Of a DNA stretch of 64,000 nt, positions 1 through 9,376 are shown piece after piece. The notes beneath the pieces are model-generated. The model saw nothing but the letters and a program-made list of their open reading frames with translations. It made no database searches and was not told where the DNA came from. The stretch is from positions 434,001-498,000 of the forward strand of contig NZ_JACCBP010000003.1 of the NCBI RefSeq assembly GCF_013408655.1. Reading direction: 5' to 3'. The DNA comes from Pigmentiphaga litoralis (GTDB lineage: Bacteria > Pseudomonadota > Gammaproteobacteria > Burkholderiales > Burkholderiaceae_B). Position 1 is the stretch's first letter. Every line of letters begins with the position of its first letter. Made by a program: the position numbers and the translations under genes.

Positions 1-2
1 TG

Positions 3-1439
3 GCGCGTCTGCTGCCCGCCGTGCTGCTGCTCGCGATGATGGATACGGTGGCCACCTACGTCATCACGCGCAAGCTCAGTTCGCAGTCCTACGACCGCGC
101 GCTGGTCGACACGGCGCGCGCGCTGGCCCGGCAGGTCACCATGACGCCGCAAGGCCCGCAGCTCGACATCACCTGGAATTCGACCCGCTTCCTGGATGTC
201 GACCCCGACGAACGCCTGTACTTCAAGGTGCTCGCGAATGGCGTGGTGCTGGGCGGGCGGCCGGAACTGGCGTCACCGCCCGACAGCGCAGCCCTGCGGC
301 AGGAAGAGGAAATCGCCGTCAACGAGCCGGTCACGTCCGCGGTCGAAATGATCAACAACGCCCGGCCCACCGTCTACGACACGACCATCGACGGCCTGCC
401 GGTGCGGGCCGCCACGTTGCGCTTCCAGCTCGACGGCGTGCCGATCGACGTGGTGATGGCCGAAACGCTGAACACGCGCAGCCGCTTCATCGAAGAAGTG
501 CTGTCGGTGCTGGTGGCGGGGCAGTTGCTGCTGGTGGCCTTGCTCGGTTTTGTGATCGTCACCGGCGTGCGGTCCGGACTTGATTCCGTCAGCCGCCTTT
601 CTGACGAAATCGAAACGCGCAGCATCGACGATCTGCAGCCCATCGCCGTGGACGACGTGCCGACCGAAATCACGCCACTGATCGCCAAGACCAATTCGCT
701 GCTGGCCCGGCTGGACGAGGCCGTCGCGTCGCAACGCCGCTTCATTGGCCACGCGGCGCATCAACTGCGCACGCCCCTGGCCGGACTGAAACTGGAATCG
801 GAACTGATGTTGTCGCGCACCTTGCCCGACGACATCCGCCAACGCGCCGAACGTATCAAGGGCGTGGCCGACCGAATGATCCGGGTGGGCGAACAGCTGC
901 TGGTGCTGGCGCGTATTGACGCCAACGTGCGTCCGCAAGACAGCTTCAACCGCATCGACCTGGTCGAACTGGCGCAGGAATGCGGCGCCCGCTGGATCCC
1001 GGCCGCGCGGCAGGCGCAGGTCGAACTGGCCTTGGCCGCGCCCGACGAACCGATCTGGATCGATGGCGACGCCGTGCTGCTGGATCAGTTGTTGGGCAAC
1101 CTGATCGACAACGCCATCCGCTATCGCCAGGGCCCCGGCAACATCGTGCTGCGCGTGCAGGACGCACCGCCCAGCCTGATCGTGGAAGACGACGGCCCGG
1201 GCATTGGCGCCAGCGAACGCGATCGCGTGTTCGATCCCTTCTATCGCGGACAGGGGTCGGTGGCGGGGGGATCCGGATTGGGATTGGCGATCGTGAAAGA
1301 AATTGCCCAGTCGCACGGTGCCCATTGGGATCTGCGCAGCCGTCCGGAGTTTGAAGGCACACGCGTCAGCCTGGTGTTTCCCGGCCCGCGGATCGGGACG
1401 CATCTGACCCGAATGGCAAGGAACGGGGCGGCGGTATGA
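3..1439 (+). CDS. Sensor histidine kinase, TctE/QseC-like (5' end outside window)
   Basis: This is a membrane two-component sensor kinase. The frame is open to the left edge of the window, so the true start lies upstream; the GTG at 21 is only the first possible start inside. Seen: a hydrophobic segment at the left edge, a periplasmic region beginning SYDRALVDTARALA, which is typical of the 2CSK_N sensor domain of TctE-type kinases, and a second membrane segment (VLVAGQLLLVALLGFVIV). After these come a HAMP-like linker, the HisKA box with the phospho-accepting His in HAAHQLRTPLAG, and an ATPase domain with an N box (LIDNAIRY), a G1 box (DDGPGIG) and a G2 box (GSGLGLAIV). TctE-type kinases often sense carboxylates and usually sit behind their response regulator, which would be to the left. 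The ligand cannot be told from sequence. It is convergent with the fli operon and probably unrelated to motility. Confidence 0.88.
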   Translation, partial: ARLLPAVLLLAMMDTVATYVITRKLSSQSYDRALVDTARALARQVTMTPQGPQLDITWNSTRFLDVDPDERLYFKVLANGVVLGGRPELASPPDSAALRQEEEIAVNEPVTSAVEMINNARPTVYDTTIDGLPVRAATLRFQLDGVPIDVVMAETLNTRSRFIEEVLSVLVAGQLLLVALLGFVIVTGVRSGLDSVSRLSDEIETRSIDDLQPIAVDDVPTEITPLIAKTNSLLARLDEAVASQRRFIGHAAHQLRTPLAGLKLESELMLSRTLPDDIRQRAERIKGVADRMIRVGEQLLVLARIDANVRPQDSFNRIDLVELAQECGARWIPAARQAQVELALAAPDEPIWIDGDAVLLDQLLGNLIDNAIRYRQGPGNIVLRVQDAPPSLIVEDDGPGIGASERDRVFDPFYRGQGSVAGGSGLGLAIVKEIAQSHGAHWDLRSRPEFEGTRVSLVFPGPRIGTHLTRMARNGAAV

Positions 1440-1536
1440 CGGCGGGGCTGAGTCGGTAGTTTGGGTTGGCAGCCTGGGGCCAGGTCGGCGGTGCGGTGGG
1501 TCGGCCCGTCGGCCGGTCTGCGGGGGCAGGGTGCTA

Positions 1537-1620
1537 TGTGCGGCCTGCTATTCAAGGCTCGTCATGTGCGGCCCTCGACGTGCGGCGTGCTACGTGCAGC
1601 GTGGCACGTGCGGTGTGCAG
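1537..1620. repeat. Six degenerate 14-bp tandem units in a convergent intergenic region
   Basis: The 194 bp between the kinase stop (1439) and the fliR stop (1634) hold no gene. From 1537 the sequence can be cut into six consecutive 14-bp units: 1537-1550, 1551-1564, 1565-1578, 1579-1592, 1593-1606 and 1607-1620. Most begin (T/C)GTGCGG; the best unit reads CGTGCGGCGTGCTA. The second unit is badly decayed. No T-run terminator was seen here. Confidence 0.6.
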
Positions 1621-1633
1621 GCTTTCCGCCTGA

Positions 1634-2407
1634 TCAGGGCCGGATCGCGGTCTTGAAGTACGGGATCGGGATGCCTACGATGCGCTCGATCGGCCCGGCC
1701 ATCAGGCCCAGCGCCAGCCACAGCAGCAACATGCCCGCCAGCAGCGTAATGGCAAAACCCAGCGCAAAAATGTTGAGCTGCGGCGCGCTGCGCGATACAA
1801 AGCCCAGCGCGATGTTCAAGGCCAGCACGGCCGCCAGCACCGGCAACGCAATCTGGACCCCGGCCGCAAACACGATCGTTCCCAACCCGGCCAGCTTCAT
1901 CCAATCCAGGCCCGACAGGGGCGAGGGGGCGATGGGCAGCACGGTAAAGCTGTCGGCAAGCGTCATCAGCAAGGTCAGGTGGCCGTCGGTCGACAGGAAG
2001 ACCAGCATCGCGCACATCATCAGGAAGGTCGAGAGCAGCGGCGACGGCGCGTTGCGCTGGGGGTCCAGGAACGACGCAAAACCCAGACCCATCTGCAGAC
2101 CGATCAGGTCACCCGCCATTTCGAATGCGCCAAAAATCGCGCGCAGTCCAAAGCCCATCGACACACCCACAATGATCTGCTGGAACAGCAGCAGCAGGCC
2201 CGTTGCCGAAAACGCGTCCACCACCGGTGCCTGCGTCAGCGGCGCCACCAGGATCGTGATCAGTGCCGACAGGCCGATCTTGGCTCGTTGCGGCACGGCG
2301 CGGTGGCCGAAGATCGGGGCCGTCTGGATCAGCGCAAGGATACGGATGAAAGGCCACAGCAGCGACGCAATCGCTGCCTGCACCTCGGCATCGGTAAAGC
2401 TGATCAC
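1634..2407 (-). CDS. fliR: Flagellar biosynthesis protein FliR
   Basis: FliR is an inner-membrane subunit of the flagellar type III export gate and forms the export channel with FliP and FliQ. The GTG at 2407 is preferred: it gives a 257-residue protein starting VISFTDAEVQ, close to the usual length of about 260, and an AAGGCGG Shine-Dalgarno lies upstream, next to the fliQ stop. The longer frame to 2488 would overlap fliQ and adds non-FliR residues. Several hydrophobic segments are visible, including the family-typical stretch around PIFGHRAVPQRAKIGLSALI. It is the last gene of the fliF-to-fliR operon, 11 bp after fliQ. Confidence 0.95.
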   Translation of the reverse strand: MISFTDAEVQAAIASLLWPFIRILALIQTAPIFGHRAVPQRAKIGLSALITILVAPLTQAPVVDAFSATGLLLLFQQIIVGVSMGFGLRAIFGAFEMAGDLIGLQMGLGFASFLDPQRNAPSPLLSTFLMMCAMLVFLSTDGHLTLLMTLADSFTVLPIAPSPLSGLDWMKLAGLGTIVFAAGVQIALPVLAAVLALNIALGFVSRSAPQLNIFALGFAITLLAGMLLLWLALGLMAGPIERIVGIPIPYFKTAIRP

Positions 2408-2418
2408 GTCGCGCCGCC

Positions 2419-2691
2419 TTAGCCCAGCATGAACGGAATGTTGCCGAACAGCCGCTTGATGTAGTCGGTCATCATCGTGATCATCCACGGTCCGGCAATG
2501 ACGGCCGTCATGAAGATGGCGATCAGCTTGGGCACGAAGGCCAGCGTCATTTCATTGATCTGCGTCGCGGCCTGCAGCACGCTGATCACCAGCCCCACGA
2601 CCAGCGCCGCCAGCAGCAGGGGCGCGGACAGATACAGGGCAACCATGATTGCGTCCTGGGCAAGGGTCAGGACGCCGGCGGAATTGTTCAT
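2419..2691 (-). CDS. fliQ: Flagellar biosynthesis protein FliQ
   Basis: FliQ is a small export-gate subunit. It has 90 residues, which matches the family, with two long membrane segments (about 16-38 and 55-75) and the conserved stretch QAATQINEMTLAFVPKL between them. In FliQ proteins these helices form an outer spiral around the FliP-FliR channel. It lies between fliP (33 bp upstream) and fliR (11 bp downstream) in the usual P-Q-R order. Confidence 0.97.
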   Translation of the reverse strand: MNNSAGVLTLAQDAIMVALYLSAPLLLAALVVGLVISVLQAATQINEMTLAFVPKLIAIFMTAVIAGPWMITMMTDYIKRLFGNIPFMLG

Positions 2692-2724
2692 GAGGGGGTT
2701 ACTTGAAGGCGGGTAGGGCGGTCA

Positions 2725-3510
2725 TTACGTGGCAAAGCTCGCCACCAGGCTGCCGATCAGCAGATTCCAGCCGTCGGCCAGCACGAACAGCATCAGCTTG
2801 AATGGCAAGGAAATCAGCACCGGCGACAGCATCATCATGCCCATGGACATCAGGACGCTCGACACCACCAGGTCGATCACCAGGAAGGGCAGGAACACCA
2901 TGAAACCGATCTGGAAAGCAGTCTTCAATTCGCTGGTCACGAACGCGGGCACCACGACCCGCAGCGGAAGCTGCGCCGCCTCGGTCACGGGTTCGGTCTT
3001 GGACAAGCGGATGAACAGCGCCAGGTCGGACTCGCGCGTCTGCTTCAGCATGAAGTCCTTGAGCGGACCCTGCGCCTTGTCCAACGCTTCCGGAAATCCC
3101 AGTTCGCCGCGTTCGAACGGCTGATAGGCGTCGACATACACCTTGTCGAGCGTGGGCGTCATGATGAAAAAGGTCATGAACAGCGCCAGCCCGATTAGCA
3201 CCTGGTTCGGCGGCGAGCCTTGCAGGCCCAGCGCACTGCGTAGCAGCGACAGCACGATGATGATGCGGGTAAAGCCCGTCATCATCAGCAGCACGGCCGG
3301 CAGGAAGGTCAGGGCCGACAGCACCAGCAGCGTCTGCAAGGACAGCGACCACTGCGTACCGCCGCCGGGCGCCGCGCTGCTGGTCAGCGCGGGGATGCCT
3401 GCCTGCTGGGCGAATGCGGCAGCAGCAGGCAGCAAGATCAGCGCAAGGCCCAGGCCCAGCGCCGGGGTGACGCCGGATCGTGCCCGCGTCACACGGCTTC
3501 GAACATTCAT
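2725..3510 (-). CDS. fliP: Flagellar biosynthesis protein FliP
   Basis: FliP is the main pore subunit of the flagellar export gate. It has 261 residues and begins with an Arg-rich N-terminus followed by a hydrophobic signal sequence (residues about 17-35, ending AAAAFAQ); FliP is one of the few export-gate proteins made with a cleavable signal. The core shows the family signatures [15 protein letters not shown] and [18 protein letters not shown], and a C-terminal membrane hairpin ([20 protein letters not shown]). The ATG at 3510 overlaps the end of fliO by 4 bases, which suggests translational coupling. Confidence 0.97.
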   Translation of the reverse strand: MNVRSRVTRARSGVTPALGLGLALILLPAAAAFAQQAGIPALTSSAAPGGGTQWSLSLQTLLVLSALTFLPAVLLMMTGFTRIIIVLSLLRSALGLQGSPPNQVLIGLALFMTFFIMTPTLDKVYVDAYQPFERGELGFPEALDKAQGPLKDFMLKQTRESDLALFIRLSKTEPVTEAAQLPLRVVVPAFVTSELKTAFQIGFMVFLPFLVIDLVVSSVLMSMGMMMLSPVLISLPFKLMLFVLADGWNLLIGSLVASFAT

Positions 3511-3869
3511 GATGACTTCTTGCGCATGCGATCAAGCAGCGCCGCAAAATTCGGCACGGCAGCGCCATTGCCTGCGCCAAACCCGGCGCCGGTCGCTGGC
3601 GGCGTGGCGATTTCGCCGCGCGGCATGACGGCCAGGGGCTGCACGCTGCCCGCGGCCACACCCGCGACGATCCACTGGTCGCCCACCTCGATCAGCACCA
3701 CCCGTTCGCGCGGGCCGACCATCAACTGGCCACGCAACTGCATGGGCGCCTGAAATGCGCCCATCGGCCGCTGCAAGCGGCGGAAACACCAGGCGCAGGC
3801 CAGGATCAGCGCCAGCACCAGGGCCAGCGCCAACACCGTCTGCAGCAAAGAAGAAGGACCTGGCAGCAT
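3507..3869 (-). CDS. fliO: Flagellar biosynthesis protein FliO
   Basis: FliO is a single-span membrane protein that helps assemble the FliP ring and is not part of the final channel. It has 120 residues, one N-terminal membrane segment ([16 protein letters not shown]), and then a small cytoplasmic domain with the FliO-typical run [20 protein letters not shown]. It overlaps fliP by 4 bases and starts 2 bases after the fliN stop. FliO is poorly conserved, so the call rests on size, topology, that motif and position. Confidence 0.93.
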   Translation of the reverse strand: MLPGPSSLLQTVLALALVLALILACAWCFRRLQRPMGAFQAPMQLRGQLMVGPRERVVLIEVGDQWIVAGVAAGSVQPLAVMPRGEIATPPATGAGFGAGNGAAVPNFAALLDRMRKKSS

Positions 3870-3871
3870 GA

Positions 3872-4309
3872 TTACCGGTTCAGACGGCGCAGACGCTCGG
3901 ACGGCGTCACGATGTCGGTCAGGCGAATGCCGAACTTGTCGTTCACCACCACGACTTCACCCTGGGCAATCAGGCAGCCGTTCACCATTACGTCCATCGG
4001 CTCGCCGGCCAGTCCGTCCAGTTCCACCACCGACCCTTGCGCCAGTTGCAGGATCTGCTTGATCGGAATGCGGGTGCGGCCCAGTTCCACGGTCAGGGTG
4101 ACCGGGATGTCCATGATGATTTCGATGTCGTTGGGCGCGGGCGAACTGGCCGGCGCCGCAGAGGCGAACTCTTCGAACAATTCGTCGGCCAGGCGTGCAG
4201 GCTGGGCGGCGGCCGCAGCCTGCGACTGCTCGGCCATCGCGGCCGCCCAGTCCAGGTCGGCGGACGACTCGGCATCGGGCAATTCGCTGCCCGGTTCTTC
4301 AGTTGCCAT
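3872..4309 (-). CDS. fliN: Flagellar motor switch protein FliN
   Basis: FliN forms the base of the C ring and docks FliH/export cargo. The ATG at 4309 (MATEEPG) is chosen because GGAG sits 7-10 bases upstream and it gives 145 residues; upstream frame extensions are arginine-rich shadow sequence. The N-terminal 60 residues are acidic and Ala-rich. The C-terminal SpoA domain is clear: DIPVTLTVELGRTRIPIKQI, then GSVVELDGLAGEPMDV and NGCLIAQGEVVVVNDKFGIR, with the ending TPSERLRRL. It overlaps the fliM 3' end by 11 bases. Confidence 0.97.
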   Translation of the reverse strand: MATEEPGSELPDAESSADLDWAAAMAEQSQAAAAAQPARLADELFEEFASAAPASSPAPNDIEIIMDIPVTLTVELGRTRIPIKQILQLAQGSVVELDGLAGEPMDVMVNGCLIAQGEVVVVNDKFGIRLTDIVTPSERLRRLNR

Positions 4310-5306
4310 GATCATCTCCAATGGTGTTGTCCGCTTGCAAGGTCGCCAGGACCTTGCCGATACGCACCGCGTACTGCCCATTGCTCACGCCGACTTTGCA
4401 GTCGAAAATGGGGACGCCGTCGACGTAGGCGGGAATGGTGGGAGCGATGTCGACAGGGATGACATCGCCAACTTTCATGGTCAGCAGGTCGCGCAGCAGC
4501 AGGTCCGTCTCGGTCAGGTTCACGACCATCTCGACATCCGCCAGCTGGATCTGCTTGGACAGCATGCGCAGCCAGCGCTTGTCGGGTTCCATCTGATCGC
4601 CCTGGACCGGGCTGTACAGCGCATCGCGGATCGGCTCGACCGACGCATACGGGAAGCAGATGTGCAGGTCGCCGCCCGACGATCCGAACTCGATCGAAAA
4701 CGTCGCGCACACGACGATCTCGGATGGCGTGGCGATGTTGGCGAACTGCGTGTGCATTTCGGCACGCTGGTATTCGAACTGCATCGGGTGGACCGCTGCC
4801 CACGCCTTGGCGTACTCGTCGAGCACCACCCCCAGCATGCGCTGGATGATGCGCTGTTCGGTCAACGTGAAATCCCGGCCTTCGACACGAGTGTGATAGC
4901 GCCCATCGCCCCCGAACAGGTTGTCGATCACAGAGAACACCAGGCGCGGTTCGAACACGAACAGGGCATTGCCGCGCAAGGGCTTGAGCGACACGATGTT
5001 CAGGTTGGTCGGCACCACGATGTTGCGCAGGAACTCGCTGTACTTGACCAGCTTGACCGGGCCCACCGAGACCTCGGGGTTGCGGCGCATGAAGTTGAAG
5101 AGCCCCGTGCGCAGCAGGCGGCCAAAGCGGTCATGGATGATCTCGAGCGAGGGCATGCGCCCGCGAACGATCCTTTCCTGCTTGGCGAGGTTGTACGGAC
5201 GTATCCCGTCTTCCGGGATTTCGTCTGTCGCCTTGTCTTCTTTTTCGCCGGTAACGCCGCGCAATAGCGCATCGACTTCGTCTTGTGAAAGAAATTCACC
5301 CGCCAT
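4299..5306 (-). CDS. fliM: Flagellar motor switch protein FliM
   Basis: FliM is the middle C-ring protein; its N-terminal peptide binds CheY-P and switches rotation. It has 335 residues, the normal length. The N-terminus MAGEFLSQDEVDALL contains the conserved CheY-binding type motif (LSQDEVDALL). The middle domain contains the signatures MPSLEIIHDRFGRLLRTGLF and LLSKQIQLADVEM-like sequence, and the C-terminus is a SpoA domain (LLTMKVGDVIPVD). It follows fliL by 63 bp. A separate CheY is present at 28573. Confidence 0.97.
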   Translation of the reverse strand: MAGEFLSQDEVDALLRGVTGEKEDKATDEIPEDGIRPYNLAKQERIVRGRMPSLEIIHDRFGRLLRTGLFNFMRRNPEVSVGPVKLVKYSEFLRNIVVPTNLNIVSLKPLRGNALFVFEPRLVFSVIDNLFGGDGRYHTRVEGRDFTLTEQRIIQRMLGVVLDEYAKAWAAVHPMQFEYQRAEMHTQFANIATPSEIVVCATFSIEFGSSGGDLHICFPYASVEPIRDALYSPVQGDQMEPDKRWLRMLSKQIQLADVEMVVNLTETDLLLRDLLTMKVGDVIPVDIAPTIPAYVDGVPIFDCKVGVSNGQYAVRIGKVLATLQADNTIGDDHGN

Positions 5307-5369
5307 GGCTGGGGCTCCGCGATGCCGAACGCAAGGAATGAGTCGAAGGGTGCACGCAAGCCGCCGGCG

Positions 5370-5888
5370 TTACTGGATCACGAAACTGGAGAAGTGCACG
5401 GCATACACCTCGCCCCGGAAATCCGAGGCGATGCGCGCGCGCGCGATATCCAGGATCTGCTGCGCAAGCTTGCGCTTGCCTTCCAGCGTCAACAGGTCTT
5501 CGGCGTTCTTGGCGGTGAGCATCAACAGGATGTCGCTGCGGATGGGCGGGACGACCGCTTTCAGCGCGGTTTCGGCCTTGGCGTCCTTGACCTCGATCAT
5601 GACGGCGATCTGTGCAAAACGTTCGCGATCGCGGTCCGCCAGGTTGGCCGTGAACATTTCGAGCGCGGCAAACACATGCTTGGACGCGTCGATCTTTTCG
5701 GGGGCCTTCTTGGCTTGTGCGGCTTGCGCTTGCGCGTCGGTGTCGTCGCCAAAGCTGTAGGCTTCGAGCTGCTTGTTCCGGATCAGAAAGAATGCCGCGG
5801 CGGCCGCAATGGCGACCAGAAGCAGGACCAGGCCGATGACTAGCAGCAGGGTCTTGCGGCGTTTGGGGGGAACAGTGGCCTCGGCCAT
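5370..5888 (-). CDS. fliL: Flagellar basal body-associated protein FliL
   Basis: FliL is a single-span inner-membrane protein that surrounds stator units and supports motor torque. The start at 5888 gives 172 residues: a short basic N-terminus (KRRKT), one membrane segment (LLLVIGLVLLLVAIAAAAAF), and a periplasmic domain with the family pattern FTANLADRDRERFAQIAVMI and LTLEGKRKLAQQILD. An upstream in-frame ATG at 5918 exists, but neither start has a strong ribosome site. The 125 bp upstream to fliK contains a GC-rich hairpin (5949-5964) and may hold a second promoter for fliL-R; no clear -10/-35 was seen. Confidence 0.93.
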   Translation of the reverse strand: MAEATVPPKRRKTLLLVIGLVLLLVAIAAAAAFFLIRNKQLEAYSFGDDTDAQAQAAQAKKAPEKIDASKHVFAALEMFTANLADRDRERFAQIAVMIEVKDAKAETALKAVVPPIRSDILLMLTAKNAEDLLTLEGKRKLAQQILDIARARIASDFRGEVYAVHFSSFVIQ

Positions 5889-6013
5889 GGAACGTCTCGC
5901 TGGGTAGGAATGACGCACCGAAAGCAGGTGCGAGCTTGGATTATGGGATGGCCCCGGTGGGCCAATCCGTGGAACAGGGAACGAAACCCGCGGTTATCTC
6001 GTGGAACGACCGA

Positions 6014-7462
6014 TCAGGCGTACACGTTCAACAGACCGTTGCCGCGCCGAGGTGCTGCCGGCGTGGTCGTATCGCCAGCAACGCCAGCTGCAGCGCCGCT
6101 AGCGAGTGCTGACACCGCTTCGGCTGGCGCCGCGTCGGCGCGGTTCTGGCGACGGTCACCGTTGCCGAAATCCGCCAGCATCTGGCGCTGTTGTTGTTCG
6201 CTTCCGACAGACGTGTCGCCCAAGGTCATGCCGCCTGCGGCCAACGCATCGCGCAAGCCGCCCAGGGACGCTTCAAGGGCCTGGCGGGTCTGCTCGTGCG
6301 CGGTGCCGAACATAACCGAAGCCGTGTCGCCATCCATGCGGACATGGATGGTGATCGGCCCCAGCGCATCCGGCGTCACGCGCAATTCGGCGTTCTGCAG
6401 ACCGTTGCCGGTCATCCAGCGCAGGGCCTCGTCCAGACGGCCCTGCAGTGCCTGACCGTGAAGCGAGGCGGGCGCGCCCGGAATGGTCGGGGAGTCGGCT
6501 CGGCTGTTGGCAGGGGTTGCGTGCGCACCGACGCCATGCGCCGGCACGGGAGTTCCCGCCGCATCGACCGCTGCGGTGGTCACCGCTGCGCTGGCGTCCG
6601 GGGTGCCGGCTGCGCCGGGCAGGGCAGACGCGCCACCCGATGCGGCGTCGCCCCCCAATGCCGCGCTGGCCGCCGACACAGCCGATGCCGCCGCATTGGC
6701 CACGCTGGCAGCGGCCGTGGCGGCTGCCGCCACGGCGGCAAATCCTGGCACGATGTCGGCGCCGCGCAGCAGCGCGCCCGCCGCGCCCTTGACGAGACCC
6801 GTGGCCGCGTCGGTGGCGGCGTCGGCGACATTGCCCCAGCCGTCTTTGGACGATCCGGTCACGCCATCGGCGCGCCGTCCCGATCCCCCTGACACCATCG
6901 ATGCCAGACGATCCAAAAATTCCGTGTCCGTGGGCGCCTGGCCATTCAGCCCCGCCAGCGACAGCACGCCGTCGGCGGCCGTGGCGGACGGATCCACCGG
7001 TTTGCCGTCCAGACCTGCCGTGGCCGTGCCGGCCCCTGTTGCGGCGAAACCCGGCTGGCCCGGCAGGGGCACGCTGGCGCTGCCGTTGCCGCTGCCGTTG
7101 ACTCCTTCACCGGACGCTGCACCCGCCCCTGCCTGCGCCGGCAAGGTTCCCGGAAAGCCCGGGTGCGCATGTCCCATCATCGCGGCAAACTGCGCAAGCC
7201 ACTGGGCATCGCCCGGGCCGGCGGGTGCATTGGCCATATCGGCCGGCGCGCCGTCCTGGGCTGCGGCCGCGCTGCTGTCCTTGGGTGCGTTGTCACGCGC
7301 GCGCGCCGCGGCACGGGATGCCGCAGCCTGCGATTCGGCTGCCCGGTTCATGGCCGCGTTGAAGCTGTCGTCCTTGGCAGGCTGGGCATGCCGGGGCGGC
7401 GGCGCGGCAAACAGCACGTTGCCGGCCGACACCGGCGCCGATGCGTTGGACGCGGCGCTCAT
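6014..7462 (-). CDS. fliK: Flagellar hook-length control protein FliK
   Basis: FliK is secreted during hook growth, measures its length and flips the FlhB switch. It has 482 residues. The N-terminal three quarters is Ala/Gly/Ser-rich and low in complexity, as expected for the poorly conserved ruler part. The C-terminal Flg_hook domain is recognisable: LQNAELRVTPDALGPITIHV followed by MDGDTASVMFGTAHEQTRQA and LEASLGGLRDALAAGGM. It starts 4 bases inside the fliJ 3' end. A second FliK-like gene lies at 14773, but this one is in the canonical operon position and is the better candidate for the true ruler. Confidence 0.92.
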   Translation of the reverse strand: MSAASNASAPVSAGNVLFAAPPPRHAQPAKDDSFNAAMNRAAESQAAASRAAARARDNAPKDSSAAAAQDGAPADMANAPAGPGDAQWLAQFAAMMGHAHPGFPGTLPAQAGAGAASGEGVNGSGNGSASVPLPGQPGFAATGAGTATAGLDGKPVDPSATAADGVLSLAGLNGQAPTDTEFLDRLASMVSGGSGRRADGVTGSSKDGWGNVADAATDAATGLVKGAAGALLRGADIVPGFAAVAAAATAAASVANAAASAVSAASAALGGDAASGGASALPGAAGTPDASAAVTTAAVDAAGTPVPAHGVGAHATPANSRADSPTIPGAPASLHGQALQGRLDEALRWMTGNGLQNAELRVTPDALGPITIHVRMDGDTASVMFGTAHEQTRQALEASLGGLRDALAAGGMTLGDTSVGSEQQQRQMLADFGNGDRRQNRADAAPAEAVSALASGAAAGVAGDTTTPAAPRRGNGLLNVYA

Positions 7463-7914
7463 AGCGAGAACCCGCTGGCCGTGCTGTAGGCCTTGCGGCT
7501 GGCAAACTCGTCGATCTGCTTCTGGATCTTCTTCGCTTCGGACGAGGTCTTGCGATCCGTCTCGCGCTTGGCCAGGATTTCGAACGACTTGACCTTGCGT
7601 TCTTCTTCGAAGAAAGCATTACGCGTCTGCTGCAACAGGCGGGCGCACCGGTCCACTTCCAGCCGCTGCTGCTCCACCGCTTCCGACAACTGCTGGATGA
7701 AGCGGGAGTAGTTGCTGACGCGCGTGCCGTCGATGCCCGTGCCGGCTTGCGTGCGCATCCGCAGCTCGTAGTCGGCGCGGTAGCTTTCGATCAGGACCTG
7801 CCGTTCGCACGCGTGCTTGTGCGCAGCGGCGCTTCGGGCAAATTCCTGGGCGGCCTTGTTCTTGCGCTCGACGGCGAGCTCGATCAACGTGTGCAGGGTG
7901 GCGCTGGAAGCCAT
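7459..7914 (-). CDS. fliJ: Flagellar export protein FliJ
   Basis: FliJ is a coiled-coil stalk protein that links the FliI ATPase ring to FlhA. It has 151 residues, the usual size, and is almost entirely charged helix, with stretches such as LIELAVERKNKAAQEFARSA and QLSEAVEQQRLEVDRCARLL. There is no membrane segment. It lies between fliI (28 bp upstream) and fliK (4-base overlap). The sequence family is weakly conserved, so position and coiled-coil character support the call. Confidence 0.93.
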   Translation of the reverse strand: MASSATLHTLIELAVERKNKAAQEFARSAAAHKHACERQVLIESYRADYELRMRTQAGTGIDGTRVSNYSRFIQQLSEAVEQQRLEVDRCARLLQQTRNAFFEEERKVKSFEILAKRETDRKTSSEAKKIQKQIDEFASRKAYSTASGFSL

Positions 7915-7942
7915 GATGCATTCCTCTCTTGCGTGAGCCGGC

Positions 7943-9376
7943 TCAGGCCTGGCCGCCGAACTGGTCGGCGATCAGGGCGAGTTCCGCGCAGCTGTCGGGG
8001 TAGGGCGCTTGCGCCTGGATCCCTTGCTGCAAAAATTGACTGATGGTGCCGTGCGCGGCGATCGCACGGTCTAGCTCCGGGTCGCTGCCCGGGATGTAGG
8101 CGCCCACCTGGATCAGGTCGCGCGAACGCTGGTACCGCGAAAACAACTTCTTGATGGTGCGTGCGCCTTGTTGCTGGCGCGCGTCGACGATGTTGTGCAT
8201 GGCCCGCGAAATCGACTGCTCGATATCGATGGCGGGGTAGTGGCCCGTGTCGGCCAGCGCGCGGTCCAGCACGATGTGGCCGTCCAGAATGGCGCGCGCC
8301 GAATCGGCGATCGGATCCTGCTGGTCATCGCCCTCGGTCAGCACCGTGTAGAACGCCGTGATCGATCCCTTGCCGTGGGTGCCGTTGCCGGCGCGTTCCA
8401 CCAGCGCGGGCAGCTTGGCGAACACCGACGGCGGATAGCCCTTGGTGGCTGGCGGCTCGCCGATGGCCAGCGCGATCTCGCGCTGGGCCATTGCGTAGCG
8501 GGTCAGCGAATCCATGATCAGAAGGACATTCTTGCCTTCGTCGCGAAAGTGTTCGGCCAGCACCGTGGCGTAGGCGGCGCCCTGCAGGCGCATCAGCGGC
8601 GCGGCATCGGCCGGCGCGGCCACCACTACCGACCGCTTCAGGCCTTCCGCGCCAAGAATGTGGTCGATGAATTCCTTGACCTCGCGGCCCCGTTCGCCGA
8701 TCAGGCCCACCACCGTCACGTCGGCTTCGGTAAACCGCGCCATCATGCCCAGCAGCACGCTCTTGCCGACACCGGACCCGGCAAACAGGCCCATCCGCTG
8801 GCCGCGGCCCACCGTCAGCATCGCGTTGATCGCGCGCACGCCCACATCCAGCGGCCGTTCGATCGGCTGACGCTCGATGGGGTTGATCGATCGGGCCGCC
8901 AGCGGCGCGCGATGCGACGACTGGATCGGGCCCAGCCGGTCCAGCGGACGCCCGGCGCCATCGACCACCCGGCCCAGCAGCGCTTCGCCCACGGGCAGGT
9001 GCTTGGTCCGTTCTTCGGGCATGTCGTCGTCGTTCGGAAACGGCTCGCCTTCCCCCGCGTACACCGGGGCGTGCCGCGCCACTTCCAATGGCATCACCAG
9101 GGCGCCTGCGGTCAGGCCGTGCACTTCGGTCGACGGCATCAAAAACACCCGCTCGCCGTTGAATCCCACCACTTCGGCCTCGGCCGCCAGCACGTCGTTC
9201 TGGTAAATCAGGCAGGTGCTGCCGACGGCCAGCTTCAGGCCGACGGCTTCCATCACCAGGCCGGCAACCCGCGTCAGCCGTCCATGCACGGCGAGCGGGC
9301 TCGCGCGTTCCACCCGCGTCTGGCAGGCGGACAGGAAACGGCCAAGGCGAATGGCGGCGTCAGGCATCGCCCGCAT
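7943..9376 (-). CDS. fliI: Flagellum-specific ATPase FliI
   Basis: FliI is the hexameric ATPase that energises flagellar type III export. It has 477 residues. The Walker A motif is at about 200-206 (GSGVGKS, Lys205), with [14 protein letters not shown] after it and a Walker B-like [19 protein letters not shown] further on. The C-terminus shows the FliI/YscN family pattern [15 protein letters not shown]. The start at 9376 overlaps fliH by 17 bases; a second ATG three codons later (9367) is equally possible. It is followed by fliJ in the normal order. Confidence 0.97.
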   Translation of the reverse strand: MRAMPDAAIRLGRFLSACQTRVERASPLAVHGRLTRVAGLVMEAVGLKLAVGSTCLIYQNDVLAAEAEVVGFNGERVFLMPSTEVHGLTAGALVMPLEVARHAPVYAGEGEPFPNDDDMPEERTKHLPVGEALLGRVVDGAGRPLDRLGPIQSSHRAPLAARSINPIERQPIERPLDVGVRAINAMLTVGRGQRMGLFAGSGVGKSVLLGMMARFTEADVTVVGLIGERGREVKEFIDHILGAEGLKRSVVVAAPADAAPLMRLQGAAYATVLAEHFRDEGKNVLLIMDSLTRYAMAQREIALAIGEPPATKGYPPSVFAKLPALVERAGNGTHGKGSITAFYTVLTEGDDQQDPIADSARAILDGHIVLDRALADTGHYPAIDIEQSISRAMHNIVDARQQQGARTIKKLFSRYQRSRDLIQVGAYIPGSDPELDRAIAAHGTISQFLQQGIQAQAPYPDSCAELALIADQFGGQA

